49,132 nucleotides of DNA from CAYQVO01 sp964421085 (GCA_964421085.1 CAYQVO010000031.1:1-49132); one strand, 5' to 3'; positions 7,253-16,441 are shown, numbered from the stretch's first letter. Notes: generated from the letters alone by a model not told the origin. Made by a program: numbers and translations.

Positions 7253-8066
7253 TACCCTTGCCCTCTTTTAAGAATCTGCCGAAACGACTCGATCCAGTAT
7301 CATCCGCCTTCCAGTCTTTCGCCTTTTCACGCAACCCGGGCCGCACCCGGGGTTTGTTCACGAACTTCCTGCCCTCGGCGATGCTTTTCTGCAGGAACTC
7401 GAGGATGGTTTTATGTTCCCTTATTACATTTAATCCGTCAGTTTCCCATTCTGCTGCAACATTTCTAAGGGAGGATCCCTCCCAGTAAACCTTCCATAAC
7501 AATTCTTGATGTATCGGGTCCAAAGTGGCAAGGACCTCGAGCATGCGCTTGTAATCCGCGATTTCGTCCGGTTGCGCCGACTCAAGCCCCTGCTTTACTG
7601 CGATAAGACTTGCCCCGAGCAGCAACTGTCTGATGGAACCGCGGAAGGAGCCTTCGCCTGGCACTCCGTCGTCTCCCCCGGCAGGAAGTTCGCCCATGCG
7701 CAGTTCGGGAAAAACGTGGAGCAGTTCTGCGGAAATTTCTCTTGCCTTTCGATCCAGTTCGGACGCGCTTCCAAGTCCGCGTCTCCACCCCCTCGATTTT
7801 CGCGCCTGCTCAGTTGCTGCTTCATGAATGCGCTTCCTTGCATACCCCTTGAAAGGAACACCGCGGGAGGGCTGAAACCTGCGCGAACAGAAGATAAGTG
7901 CCTCCAATGCCGCACCATCCATCCCGTCGAGTTTCCAGTCCATTCCCCATGCTCTGGCTACCGCCTTTGCAATGCTCTCAGCCCAGGATTGATACTGGAG
8001 AACGAGAGCGTTGGCTTCCTCCATCGACAGCACGCTTTCATCTGTATCTGCGACTTGCGTAGTCAA
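7230..8066 (-). CDS. Atypical sigma-70 family RNA polymerase sigma factor
   Basis: A 278-residue protein with a region-2 core at about residues 15-90 (QSWAESIAKAVARAW, then LEALIFCSRRFQPSRGVPFKGYARKRI, the -10 recognition helix) and a region-4-like helix-turn-helix at about 175-228 (ATLDPIHQELLWKVYWEG). The stretch 100-165 is divergent and region 3 is not clear. The tail (235-278) is strongly basic. The TTG start at 8066 is supported by GAGGGG six bases upstream; ATG at 8024 is the alternative. It is cotranscribed with the 110-residue gene and is divergent from a second unusual sigma gene, so it may control the nearby secretion genes. Confidence 0.8.
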   Translation of the reverse strand: MTTQVADTDESVLSMEEANALVLQYQSWAESIAKAVARAWGMDWKLDGMDGAALEALIFCSRRFQPSRGVPFKGYARKRIHEAATEQARKSRGWRRGLGSASELDRKAREISAELLHVFPELRMGELPAGGDDGVPGEGSFRGSIRQLLLGASLIAVKQGLESAQPDEIADYKRMLEVLATLDPIHQELLWKVYWEGSSLRNVAAEWETDGLNVIREHKTILEFLQKSIAEGRKFVNKPRVRPGLREKAKDWKADDTGSSRFGRFLKEGKGNDKKNRR

Positions 8067-8313
8067 TACTTTCCCCTCTCAAATGAAACGTAAGGACCAT
8101 TTATTGTTTGATGACAGGAACCCCTTAAATTCTTCCATGATTCCTCACGGGCTGGAAAGCGCGCGCCGGCAACGTAAGCAGACGAAATCATTGGCCTTAT
8201 TATTATCAAAAAAGCTGAACCGGATTGGTTCGGTGGTCAGATAAGTGTTTGAGCAGTCACCAGGGTGATGCCCGCGCTGCCTGCGGTTTGTCCCTGTTCG
8301 CAGGAGGGATGGA
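8067..8313. promoter_or_regulatory. Divergent intergenic region between two sigma-factor genes
   Basis: This stretch must hold the start signals for both sigma genes. I see an A/T-rich core near 8195-8213 and a short inverted repeat GAACC-ggatt-GGTTC near 8217-8231 that could be an operator, but no convincing -35/-10 or -24/-12 pair. The plus-strand gene is preceded by a leader ORF at 8314. Confidence 0.3.
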
Positions 8314-8358
8314 ATGAACGAAAGGGCAGACGCGGTTTGTATTAAGGGAAAGAAATGA
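8314..8358 (+). CDS. 14-codon leader ORF coupled to the downstream sigma gene
   Basis: The ORF reads MNERADAVCIKGKK and then TGA. It has a near-ideal Shine-Dalgarno (AGGAGGG, six bases before the ATG at 8314), better than that of the following gene. Its stop overlaps the sigma-factor ATG (ATGA at 8355-8358), the standard arrangement for translational coupling. The peptide is short and mostly charged, with no repeated codon that would suggest classic attenuation. It may set the translation level of the sigma factor, or be incidental. Confidence 0.5.
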   Translation: MNERADAVCIKGKK

Positions 8359-9221
8359 GTGCCAACGCAAAGAAGATCGAGTCGTTGAGTCATAAGAAGA
8401 AAATTCGAGCGCGTGCCTGCAGGCATTCCGGTGAGAGAATTCGTCTTGAGCGCCGTCCCGAGAACGAGAAGTCGGTCCTTTCCTATGAAACCAGAGAAAA
8501 TTTAATCATTGAGAACCGCCCACGTGCGCGGAAACTTGCGAGGAGTATCCTTCGAAGATGGCATTCCAGGCTCGATCTGGAGGAGGTCGACAGCATTGTC
8601 GATCTTTCTCTCTGCGAAGCGGCCCAGAGATTCAATCCCGAGATGGGCGCAGGCTTCATGACATTTCTCTTCTATCATCTCCGCGGAAACTTGATTCGAG
8701 CAGTCACCCTTGCGGCGACTGCCAATACTGTTCCGATTAATGAGGTGAGCTCAATAGCGGACACCGACCGGGAGTTTGGCGGAAATAAAGCGATTTCCCT
8801 CATGAACGCAGTTGAAGTTGCCGGTGCGTTGAATGGTCATGAATATGCGGCTCCTGACGAGGCGCTTGCAAAGAAAGAACTTATAGGTATCAGCAAAGAT
8901 GCCCGGGAACACCTTGATTATCTCGAAAAAGAGGTAATCGAACGGATTTACATGAATGAGGAACAGCTTCTCGATATCGCGAAAGATCTCGGGTACAGCC
9001 GGTGTCATATTTCGAGAATCAAGAGAAAAGCACTCGAAGCCCTTTACAACGGAATGTCCACCCTTGCAGGCGAGGAAGTCGCCGGCAGGCGGCCTGATTT
9101 CAACGACGATGACTATGAAGAAACTCCGGCGGCCCACAAGGAAATCCGCCGCAAGATAACGACCCGTCGGCCCAGGTCGCAACGCGCCCAGAAGATTCAG
9201 CTTGACGCGCTTCGCGACTGA
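8355..9221 (+). CDS. Sigma-70 family RNA polymerase sigma factor
   Basis: A 288-residue sigma factor. After a basic start (1-40), region 2 spans about 48-125 (IIENRPRARKLARSILRRW to MTFLFYHLRGNLIRAV). Region 4 spans about 190-245 with a clear helix-turn-helix (LDIAKDLGYSRCHISRIKRKAL). The C-terminal 45 residues are basic and probably unstructured, an unusual extension for this family. It resembles the FliA/SigB-type group by having only regions 2 and 4 in good shape. Its start overlaps a leader ORF, and it diverges from a second sigma gene. Regulon unknown; the type III gate genes are the nearest candidates. Confidence 0.85.
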   Translation: MSANAKKIESLSHKKKIRARACRHSGERIRLERRPENEKSVLSYETRENLIIENRPRARKLARSILRRWHSRLDLEEVDSIVDLSLCEAAQRFNPEMGAGFMTFLFYHLRGNLIRAVTLAATANTVPINEVSSIADTDREFGGNKAISLMNAVEVAGALNGHEYAAPDEALAKKELIGISKDAREHLDYLEKEVIERIYMNEEQLLDIAKDLGYSRCHISRIKRKALEALYNGMSTLAGEEVAGRRPDFNDDDYEETPAAHKEIRRKITTRRPRSQRAQKIQLDALRD

Positions 9222-9303
9222 GCAGGCGCCCGGGAAAAATCCGTATTAAAGATTTCTCCGTTTACAGCCGACGGTTTCTTTGTACACGCAGGCAAGGAAT
9301 CTC

Positions 9304-9528
9304 ATGTTTCTTCTTCTTACAGCTCTTACGGTAATCCTGATGTTTTTGACGGTATTTATCCCCGCTCATCGCGCCCGGCAGGAGCGGACGTGGCGTGATT
9401 TCGAAGATGAATTCCGGCGCGCGAAGCTTGCCGCGGTCAGGGCCTATTATCCTGAACTTCACGGCCTCTCAGACCGCCAGATCCGGCTGCGGTATGATTA
9501 CGAAGATGCGTACTGGAAGATGAGGTAG
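9304..9528 (+). CDS. Small membrane-anchored protein
   Basis: A 74-residue protein with one N-terminal membrane helix (residues 2-20), then a charged cytoplasmic-type helical tail with Arg/Glu/Tyr-rich repeats (RQERTWRDFEDEFRRAKLAA). The ATG at 9304 is preceded by AAGGA five bases upstream, better than the TTG at 9280. It lies between the sigma gene and an unknown gene on the same strand. I do not recognise a family. Its coding character looks real, but it is short. Confidence 0.55.
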   Translation: MFLLLTALTVILMFLTVFIPAHRARQERTWRDFEDEFRRAKLAAVRAYYPELHGLSDRQIRLRYDYEDAYWKMR

Positions 9529-9665
9529 GTGCGGCACTTGCCCCGGGGCTCAAGGTTATTTCGCATTATCCACTGAAAAAAGAAGTAACAAATCCCGGGA
9601 ATTTCCCATAACCATATATGAACGTCGACGGGCATAATTGCGCCCGGCTCTAAGATTCTGAAAAT

Positions 9666-10700
9666 ATGGGAAATTTTGAAGGTTCTACAGACGATGGTTT
9701 TGACGGGCTGGAAATCACTTCCGGTTATGGTCAGGTGAAGAAGCATGTCGAGAACCAAATTGCTGTAAAAAAGGCTTCCCGGCCGCGAAGAAGAAGTTTC
9801 CCAAAAGCGGAAATCAGGCGCAAAGACGAAACAGGGACCTGGCTTTCTCCGATTGAACAGCCGGCCGGCCCTCCAGGAATGGTTCCTCCTGAACCTGCCG
9901 CCCCAGCCGACTCCCGGCACAGAAAATATATCGCAGCTTTTGCGGGAAACCTTGCACAGCTTGTTGTGGAGAACCGGGACGGTTTCAAGGAACCGCTTGA
10001 AGAGACCTACCGAAAGCAGAGCTTTGAACCTGTTCTTGTCTCCGGTTCACGTCAGGCGAAGCCTGAAGTCTTGAAGAGATCGACACACAACTGCCCGATC
10101 AAAATACCTGTGAGCATTCCCCGCGAAAGGGCCATTGCTTCCGCCATTCTCAACGCGAGGCGGGAAGCGGTCGCTGGAGCTCTGCTTTATACATGGACTG
10201 AAAACGGGTGGATTCGGCAGGGCCGTGTCCGGCAGGAAAATATGTTCCTGCTTCAGATTCGTCACCACACGAAGCTCGAGATCTTTCATGACATGGAAAG
10301 GCCTGTGTTCTGCATAAACGCAATCACTTTTGGTCCTGATTCAGTCGACCTGCGGATCATGGCGATTGTGAAAAGCGAGATGTCTTTCCTGGAAAGAGCA
10401 GCAGCCTTTTTCAGGAGAGAATGGGACGCATATTCAGGTCTTCCGGTCGTAGATCATGCAGGGAGAGTTCTGATTGATGAGCGAATCATCAGAAGGGCAG
10501 GGTACTACTACACACAGTATCAGCGCGAGCTGAATCCTGATCAGTTGTACAGGGATAATGCGGAAATTAAGGATGCGATCCGGCTGGCTCATTTCATTGT
10601 TTTCCGGGCGCATATGCCGGAGCTTTCATACAATGCAGCCCGGAAATCTTTCGAGATGAATCCATTAGATGAGAAGAGACGGGAGGCTGCTGCCGTATGA
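9666..10700 (+). CDS. Unknown protein
   Basis: A 344-residue soluble protein. Residues 1-95 are low-complexity, basic and Pro-rich, and probably disordered. Residues 145-330 look like a folded alpha/beta domain that begins around IPRERAIASAILNARREAV and contains a strand-rich middle (LEIFHDMERPVFCINAITF). No known catalytic motif or signal peptide is seen. The start at ATG 9666 has no good Shine-Dalgarno. Its stop overlaps the next gene's ATG (ATGA at 10697-10700), so the two products probably act together. It lies near the type III gate and sigma genes, but a link is only positional. Confidence 0.7.
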   Translation: MGNFEGSTDDGFDGLEITSGYGQVKKHVENQIAVKKASRPRRRSFPKAEIRRKDETGTWLSPIEQPAGPPGMVPPEPAAPADSRHRKYIAAFAGNLAQLVVENRDGFKEPLEETYRKQSFEPVLVSGSRQAKPEVLKRSTHNCPIKIPVSIPRERAIASAILNARREAVAGALLYTWTENGWIRQGRVRQENMFLLQIRHHTKLEIFHDMERPVFCINAITFGPDSVDLRIMAIVKSEMSFLERAAAFFRREWDAYSGLPVVDHAGRVLIDERIIRRAGYYYTQYQRELNPDQLYRDNAEIKDAIRLAHFIVFRAHMPELSYNAARKSFEMNPLDEKRREAAAV

Positions 10701-11206
10701 AAACACAAGGAATGAACCCTGAGGAAACCAATGTGCTGCAGGGTCTTGCCCAGATAGGCCCCGAAGCAGACAGGCTTGCGCTTGAGATTCTCGACGGCTA
10801 TCTGAAAGGGGAAAAGCCTCCGGCAGCGGTTGCGGTTGCGGATGCAATCAGCTATATCGCCCGGAATGGTCTTCTGAATGAGGAGACAGCGGACAAGCTT
10901 GCTCAGTGCCTGCAGGGAGACAATGCTGATACGGTGATTCTTGCGGCGCTCAAGGCGCCGCGTAAAAATCCGGATCCGTCTTTATTCGAACGGCTGAAAG
11001 AGCCGATTAAACAGCTTGCGCTGAGAACACCCGATGCGGTGAAAGGCCTGGGTGTGCAGATCGGCGCCCTGAATTTTATCGCCAAAGTTTATGGACCCGA
11101 AGAAGCCTGTGCAATTGCAGTGAGAATGAAAGACCGCGCGCCGGAACTGGAGGGCCTGGTTGATGCGTATCTGAAACAAGTCGCGGCTACTGCTGATGGG
11201 TCCTGA
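10697..11206 (+). CDS. Unknown all-helical protein
   Basis: A 169-residue, acidic, almost wholly helical protein without signal peptide. The helical pairs near 5-60, 65-110 and 115-160 resemble HEAT/ARM-like repeats, with alternating leucine/alanine-rich helices, but repeat units are not clearly periodic. Its ATG overlaps the stop of the preceding unknown gene, so they form an operon. Its 3' end overlaps the convergent lipoprotein gene by 20 bases. No family is recognised. Confidence 0.65.
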   Translation: MKTQGMNPEETNVLQGLAQIGPEADRLALEILDGYLKGEKPPAAVAVADAISYIARNGLLNEETADKLAQCLQGDNADTVILAALKAPRKNPDPSLFERLKEPIKQLALRTPDAVKGLGVQIGALNFIAKVYGPEEACAIAVRMKDRAPELEGLVDAYLKQVAATADGS

Positions 11207-11726
11207 CGGTAATATCGTCGCTTGACTGGACCTCGAACTGCGGATCGTCGATATTGAACTCCTGAGGGTCCGGAATATTTTCATCGTTGACATCCGCATC
11301 GGCCTGGACAGAACCTTTCGACACGTTCTCAACTCCTTTCAGCTGGAAAGTGACAGTGCCCGTGCTTGTGCCTCTCGGTCCAAAGTCCGACTGATCGAGG
11401 AAGAATACTATGTAAACATAATTCCTGTCGGCCTGCAGAAAAGCAGGAGTCAATTCTTCCTCGACTCTGCCGGCTTTCAGGACTGCGGATTCCGGGACAT
11501 ATGAAAGGCCATCCGGGAATCTAACCTTGAGCAAAATGCCGTCCGCGCTGAGATCCCAGACTCGTATCTGAACCCGGGTGCGATCTGCAATATCGATCTC
11601 ATGGGGATCGACGGTTACACTGACGTTGGCGGCGCCAACGAAACTGTCTCCGCCTCCTCCACCGCCGCACGAAGACAGAATGAATGAAAACGCAAGTGCC
11701 GCAACTGAGAAGAGAAAGTGTTTCAT
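11187..11726 (-). CDS. Lipoprotein with beta-sandwich-like domain
   Basis: A 179-residue lipoprotein. The signal MKHFLFSVAALAFSFILSSC ends in a lipobox with the lipidated Cys at residue 20, followed by a Gly-run linker. The mature part (about 35-140) is strand-rich, with a VSVTVDPHEID opening and a VTFQLKG strand, like an Ig/cohesin-type sandwich; the acidic tail is probably flexible. I chose the ATG at 11726, not the longer frame from 11813, because the lipoprotein signal begins there. It should sit in the outer membrane or periplasm. Function unknown. It diverges from the glycosyltransferase gene. Confidence 0.75.
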   Translation of the reverse strand: MKHFLFSVAALAFSFILSSCGGGGGGDSFVGAANVSVTVDPHEIDIADRTRVQIRVWDLSADGILLKVRFPDGLSYVPESAVLKAGRVEEELTPAFLQADRNYVYIVFFLDQSDFGPRGTSTGTVTFQLKGVENVSKGSVQADADVNDENIPDPQEFNIDDPQFEVQSSDDITVRTHQQ

Positions 11727-11830
11727 AGATTTCCAGCCTTTGAACCGACTACCTTCAAAAAGTGTCGCGTATTTATTTATTTGTGCCAAGAGGGTAACAT
11801 TTTCCCGGTCCATTGGAAGGCGGGTTTCAG

Positions 11831-14194
11831 ATGAAGCGAAGGCATGAATCCATTAGTGTTTTACTGTGCGCCGGCTTGAGCGTGCTTGCCGCTCTCTACG
11901 GCATAGGCCTCTCTTATCACGCCGTGTTAACTCCGCTTTCTTCGATGGGAGATTTCTCTCTGATCGGCGGAGATGGCTGGATACAGGACGGCGCCTCCAT
12001 GCAGTTTCCCAGCCTCTCATCCCGCGGAAATTTCCTCAAGCTCAAGATGAAAGGGTGGCGGCCCAACAAGCAGCCGAAGGCACAGTACGAAGTGAGTGTC
12101 TGCGGCAATCCTGCATCCGTTTTTACCGATGATGGGAAAACATCGCAGAAGGTTTACCTGCGTGGAGATTGTGAGCCAAGAACCGCAGTCTTTCATGTTT
12201 TGAACCCGATTCGTCCATCGCAGAACGATCAGCGTCCCCTGGGATCGCAGCTTAAGTCCGTGCGGGTAACGTCGCCTTTCGGGGTCCCGATTGTCGAGCT
12301 GTCAATTATACTCTCCGCAGCCGCGGCGATCTTTGTTCTCTCTGTTCTTGTCGCGATGCTTTTCTTCCGGACAGAAAAGGTCTACCTCTCGCTCCTTGTC
12401 GCACCGGTTTCGTTCGCGCTTCTTCAGAACGCGCGGTATCTCCAGTATGAAAAGCTGTTCCCGCTTTTCTTTCTTGCGGCAGGGGTGCTTGCCGGTCTTC
12501 TCATCGTTCCCTGGCTCGACACCAGGAAGGTTATGTGGAGTCCAGTCAACCGGGAGAAGATCGCCCCGAAGCAGGGCCGATGGAGCTTTATCGCTCCTCT
12601 TGCCGTTGTTGCAGGAGCCGCCGCATTGCGCCTTTACGGAATAAAGTTCGGACTGCCGCAGAACTTTCACCCGGATGAAGTTCCCAAGGTAAACGCAATC
12701 ATGCGCATGGTGGCGAGCGGAACTTTGAACCCCGAGTACTTCCTGCATCCTTCGCTTCTCCTTTACTGCACATATTTCATGAACACAGTTTTTCACTGGT
12801 TCGGGATGCAGGGTGATTTCCGGACGACTGCATTTCTTGCGGGCAGGGTGGTCAGTTTTGCCGCCGGAACGCTCTCTGTTCTTCTTCTCTATTTTGCCGG
12901 AAAGCGGATGTACGGCCGTTCAGCGGGACTATGGGCATCGGTTCTGCTCGCCGTGTTCCCGCTTCATGTCACATGCAGCCGGGCCCTCAAGGAGGATGCG
13001 CTCCTTACGTTTTTTGTACTCTGGAGCATGCTCATGCTGTTGAAGGCCGTGCAGGAAGACCGGCGGAGATATCTTCTCGCCGCGATCTTCCTCGCCGGCT
13101 GCTCCGCGTCTGTGAAATATTCCGGCATTCTTACCGTCGCGATGGTCTGTTCGGCGCCCTGGCTTCGTTCGGGCAGCTTGAGGCCCGACATGCATTTTTT
13201 CAAAGCGCTCTGCGCAGGGATTATTGTCGCGCCTCTTGCGTTTGTTCTCTGCAGCCCGTATGTGATTCTGAATTCCAGAGTGTTTCTGCGCGATTTTGGT
13301 TCTGAACACCACCACATGGTCAGGGGACACAATACCGCGGTGACAGCCTGGTCCCAGTACTGGATGTATCATGTAAAGCGGAGCATCTTTCCGGGAATGG
13401 GTTTTTTCCCGGCAATGGCCGCATTCACCGGCATCGGCATTCTTCTCTGGAGAAGACGGAAAGAGGATCTGTTCGCGATATTTGTGCTCCTTCTTTTTTA
13501 CCTGCCGGCAGAGTGGGTCAAGGCAAAGCCCGCACCTCAGCCCGATCGGTACATCCTTCCGTGTCTGCCGGTTCTTGCCCTTGTCGCAGGTGAGTTTCTC
13601 ACGCTGCTTTACGCCGGAAGATACAGGATTATCGCCGTTGTCACCTCGATTCTTGTTGTGCTTATGCCCGCATGGCGATCCGCGACACTTGCCTATGATC
13701 TGAAGCGGGACACCAGGCTTCAGGCCGGGGACTGGATGATCGCGAACCTTCCGCATGGCGCGCCCGTTTTCCTCGACTGGAAGAGGTACTCTCCGGAATT
13801 CAAGCACAAAGAGTTCGATGTCACTTATCTCAAGCGTTCAGAACTTCTCCGTCTTCTCGACATCAATTATCTCAAGGCCTCCGGAAAAGACTATCTCGTT
13901 TTGTCCAGCCTTTTTTATGATCGTTATTTCACTGATCCCGGTTCGCCGGCGGCTCCAAGAGTTGTTTTCAGGAATCTGTTCGAGAAACTTCCGATAGTTG
14001 CTGAATTTCGTCCGAAGTTCGGTATGTACGGCTTTCACAGTCCGGTCATCACGATCTTCTCTCTGAAGCCGGAGGACATTGCGCGTCACGAAGCACAGCC
14101 CCGGCTTCTTTGCCCGGGCTATGAGCCGTACTGGAAAAGGAAGCGGCACTGGATCTTCACGGACTTTCAATTCCTGCTGCCTGAAGGGAAATAG
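11831..14194 (+). CDS. GT-C family glycosyltransferase (ArnT/PMT-like, GT39-type)
   Basis: A 787-residue integral membrane protein. It starts with one helix, followed by a strand-rich outside domain of about residues 30-140. Ten or more membrane helices then run through the middle, starting near 150. The NFHPDEVPKV loop at about residue 278-287 holds the acidic pair typical of the first loop of PMT/ArnT-type GT-C enzymes, which use lipid-linked sugars. The C-terminal 200 residues form a soluble domain. The ATG at 11831 is chosen over the TTG at 11813 because GGAAGG lies ten bases before it. It probably glycosylates a lipid, polysaccharide or protein at the periplasmic face; the substrate is unknown. 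Confidence 0.82.
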   Translation: MKRRHESISVLLCAGLSVLAALYGIGLSYHAVLTPLSSMGDFSLIGGDGWIQDGASMQFPSLSSRGNFLKLKMKGWRPNKQPKAQYEVSVCGNPASVFTDDGKTSQKVYLRGDCEPRTAVFHVLNPIRPSQNDQRPLGSQLKSVRVTSPFGVPIVELSIILSAAAAIFVLSVLVAMLFFRTEKVYLSLLVAPVSFALLQNARYLQYEKLFPLFFLAAGVLAGLLIVPWLDTRKVMWSPVNREKIAPKQGRWSFIAPLAVVAGAAALRLYGIKFGLPQNFHPDEVPKVNAIMRMVASGTLNPEYFLHPSLLLYCTYFMNTVFHWFGMQGDFRTTAFLAGRVVSFAAGTLSVLLLYFAGKRMYGRSAGLWASVLLAVFPLHVTCSRALKEDALLTFFVLWSMLMLLKAVQEDRRRYLLAAIFLAGCSASVKYSGILTVAMVCSAPWLRSGSLRPDMHFFKALCAGIIVAPLAFVLCSPYVILNSRVFLRDFGSEHHHMVRGHNTAVTAWSQYWMYHVKRSIFPGMGFFPAMAAFTGIGILLWRRRKEDLFAIFVLLLFYLPAEWVKAKPAPQPDRYILPCLPVLALVAGEFLTLLYAGRYRIIAVVTSILVVLMPAWRSATLAYDLKRDTRLQAGDWMIANLPHGAPVFLDWKRYSPEFKHKEFDVTYLKRSELLRLLDINYLKASGKDYLVLSSLFYDRYFTDPGSPAAPRVVFRNLFEKLPIVAEFRPKFGMYGFHSPVITIFSLKPEDIARHEAQPRLLCPGYEPYWKRKRHWIFTDFQFLLPEGK

Positions 14195-14197
14195 AGT

Positions 14198-16396
14198 TCA
14201 CCCGGACGCCTGAATCAGCCTCTCAATCTTTTCCTTCAGCTGGGTGCATCGCCGTTTTGCCGTCGCCCTTTTACACGCGATTGCAAAGGCCTGCCGCTGA
14301 CCGACAATAATAAGCAGCTTTTTTGCCCTTGTGATCCCGGTGTAAATCAGCTGTCTTTCGAGAAGATTGTAGTGTCCTTTGTCCACTGCGAGCACGACGC
14401 ACGGAAGTTCGCTTCCCTGCGAACGGTGAACACTGACCGCATATGCGAGCGAAAGCTGGCCGAGATCAGAGCGCTCATAATTTATGAGCCTTCCGTCCCA
14501 CAGCTCCACTTTGAGACTCTGATCTTTCGTGTTTATGCTGTCGATCACGCCGATATCACCGTTGAAGACGCCGAAGTAATCAATCGTGTAATTGTTTACC
14601 CGCTGGCAGACCCGGTCGCCGACTCTGAAAGTGGTATGTTCGAGCCTGAGTTCCTGCTCCGAATCCCGGGGCGGATTAAGTGATTCCTGCAGAAGCTCGT
14701 TCAAAGACGCCGTGCCAAGCGGACCCCTGTTGGATGGCGTAAGCACAGTAATGTCGGAAGGTGCAAAATCGAACTTTTTCGGGATCTGATCGGACACGAG
14801 CTTTTCAATCGTCTTTAGAGCTTCTTCGGTATTCCGGGGAAGAAAGTACGCGTCAACTTTTGTCGTCCCGTCGGGTTCGGGGACTTCGGGAACGAGGCCT
14901 GAATTGACCATGTGTGCGACACTGTTGATTGTCGAAGCTTCACTTCTCCTGAAAAGTCTCGAAAGCGCGATTGTATGAACCTGGGCAAGCGAGAGTATAT
15001 CGCCGAAAACTCGTCCGGGACCGACGGAGGGGAGCTGATCTTTATCCCCCACGAGAACAACGGTCATATTGTCCGGCACTGCGGAGAAAACATCTTTTGC
15101 AAGAGGAAGATCAATCATCGAAGCTTCGTCAATGATCAGAAGGTCGCCGTACAGGGGATCGTTGATGCCGTGGACGAAACCTCCAGTATGGGGGTCGTAC
15201 TGAAGAAGACGGTGAATCGTGCCCGCAGGCATCTCGCAGCACTGCGCCATGCGCTGCGCCGCCCTTCCCGTGGGTGCAGCAAGAAGGACTTTCCTGCCCT
15301 CCTGATCAAAAAGCATCGAGATTGCCTTGATAATCGTCGTCTTTCCGCATCCAGGACCGCCGGTTATGCAGACGAGAGAGTTCTTTGCCGACGCGCGCAC
15401 GGCATCCCGCTGTTCGACAGAGAACGCGATATCGAGAGAAGCTTCGGCAGTCTTCAGCGCTCGATCGATGCGATCATCTCTGAACGAAAAAGACGATGTG
15501 CTGTCGCAGCGCGCCGCGATAAACTGCGCTACGAAGTCCTCTGCTCTGGAAAGATGACGAAGAGCGATTCTATCGTCTCTCCGGGTGAGGTAGCCATCAC
15601 TTACAAGAGCTTCGAGTTCAGTCTCCAGATCTTCGACTCTTTCCAGACCGAGCAGCGAGAGCGTGTGCTGGTAAACAAGGTCTTCCGGCAGATAGCAGTG
15701 GCCGTCCTCACCGGCTTTTTCAAGAGCATGATACAGGCCCGCCTTGAGTCTCTGGGGGGAATCGGGTTTGAGGCCCATATTCATCGCGATTGAGTCCGCC
15801 GTCGCGAAGCCCACACCTTTCATCTGGCGGGCAAGGAGATAAGGGTCGCGCTTGAGGACATCAAGCGTCTTTTCCCTGTACTTCTCGAAGATCCTCCGGG
15901 CAAGGCCGGTCGAGATGTTATGCTCGACCAGGAAACGTATCGTCTCCCGTTCTTCACTCTTTTCAGCAAAAGCGCTCCGGATCAGTTCAGCCTTGTGTTT
16001 TCCGACTCCTGGTATCCTTGCCAGCAGCCCGGGATCCGAATTAATCACATCCAGAGTCTTCTCTCCCAGAGCGCCGACGACGGCTTCTGCCGTCTTCGCC
16101 CCGATCCCCCTTATAAGGCCGCTGGAAAGGTATTTCTCAAGGCTCTCAGGTGTTGAAGGGGTGTCTTCTTCGATAGAGGATGCGCTGAGCTGCTTTCCAA
16201 ATCTCGGGTGGACTTTGAAAACACCTCTGGCAACGACATGGGCCCCTGCGTGCATTTCCGGGCAGTGGCCGACCACTGTCAGGAGCTCAGCGTCTCCATT
16301 TACGGCTACTTTCATGACTGAGTAGCCGTTCAGGGGATTTCTGTAGGTCACGCGTTTGAGAACTCCCCGGACCGTATTTTCTCCGCCCGCAAACAT
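14198..16396 (-). CDS. recD2: ATP-dependent RecD2-like DNA helicase
   Basis: A superfamily 1B 5'-3' helicase of the stand-alone RecD2 type, acting in DNA repair. The N-terminal domain (1-90) precedes helix-hairpin-helix units with GIGAKTAEAV near 98 and IPGVGKHKAEL near 130. The Walker A box GGPGCGKTT is near 345, motif II is IIDEASM, and the C-terminal motif VHRSQGSELPCVV is present. The length of 732 residues fits the family. I took the second ATG (16396) because GAGGA lies five bases upstream, overlapping the first ATG at 16402. It is convergent with the glycosyltransferase and divergent from serS. No odd residues were seen. Confidence 0.93.
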   Translation of the reverse strand: MFAGGENTVRGVLKRVTYRNPLNGYSVMKVAVNGDAELLTVVGHCPEMHAGAHVVARGVFKVHPRFGKQLSASSIEEDTPSTPESLEKYLSSGLIRGIGAKTAEAVVGALGEKTLDVINSDPGLLARIPGVGKHKAELIRSAFAEKSEERETIRFLVEHNISTGLARRIFEKYREKTLDVLKRDPYLLARQMKGVGFATADSIAMNMGLKPDSPQRLKAGLYHALEKAGEDGHCYLPEDLVYQHTLSLLGLERVEDLETELEALVSDGYLTRRDDRIALRHLSRAEDFVAQFIAARCDSTSSFSFRDDRIDRALKTAEASLDIAFSVEQRDAVRASAKNSLVCITGGPGCGKTTIIKAISMLFDQEGRKVLLAAPTGRAAQRMAQCCEMPAGTIHRLLQYDPHTGGFVHGINDPLYGDLLIIDEASMIDLPLAKDVFSAVPDNMTVVLVGDKDQLPSVGPGRVFGDILSLAQVHTIALSRLFRRSEASTINSVAHMVNSGLVPEVPEPDGTTKVDAYFLPRNTEEALKTIEKLVSDQIPKKFDFAPSDITVLTPSNRGPLGTASLNELLQESLNPPRDSEQELRLEHTTFRVGDRVCQRVNNYTIDYFGVFNGDIGVIDSINTKDQSLKVELWDGRLINYERSDLGQLSLAYAVSVHRSQGSELPCVVLAVDKGHYNLLERQLIYTGITRAKKLLIIVGQRQAFAIACKRATAKRRCTQLKEKIERLIQASG

Positions 16397-16441
16397 GCTC
16401 ATCCTCGAAGAATACCCTGAATCAAGGTTCCATTAAAGGAT

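Noticed and set aside
8217..8231. Short inverted repeat GAACC-N5-GGTTC between the sigma genes
   Set aside because: Only five base pairs; kept as a note in the intergenic entry but not claimed as an operator.
12929..13807. Minus-strand open frame of 292 codons opposite the glycosyltransferase
   Set aside because: Rich in Arg, His, Pro and Lys without membrane or domain pattern; a shadow of the opposite gene.
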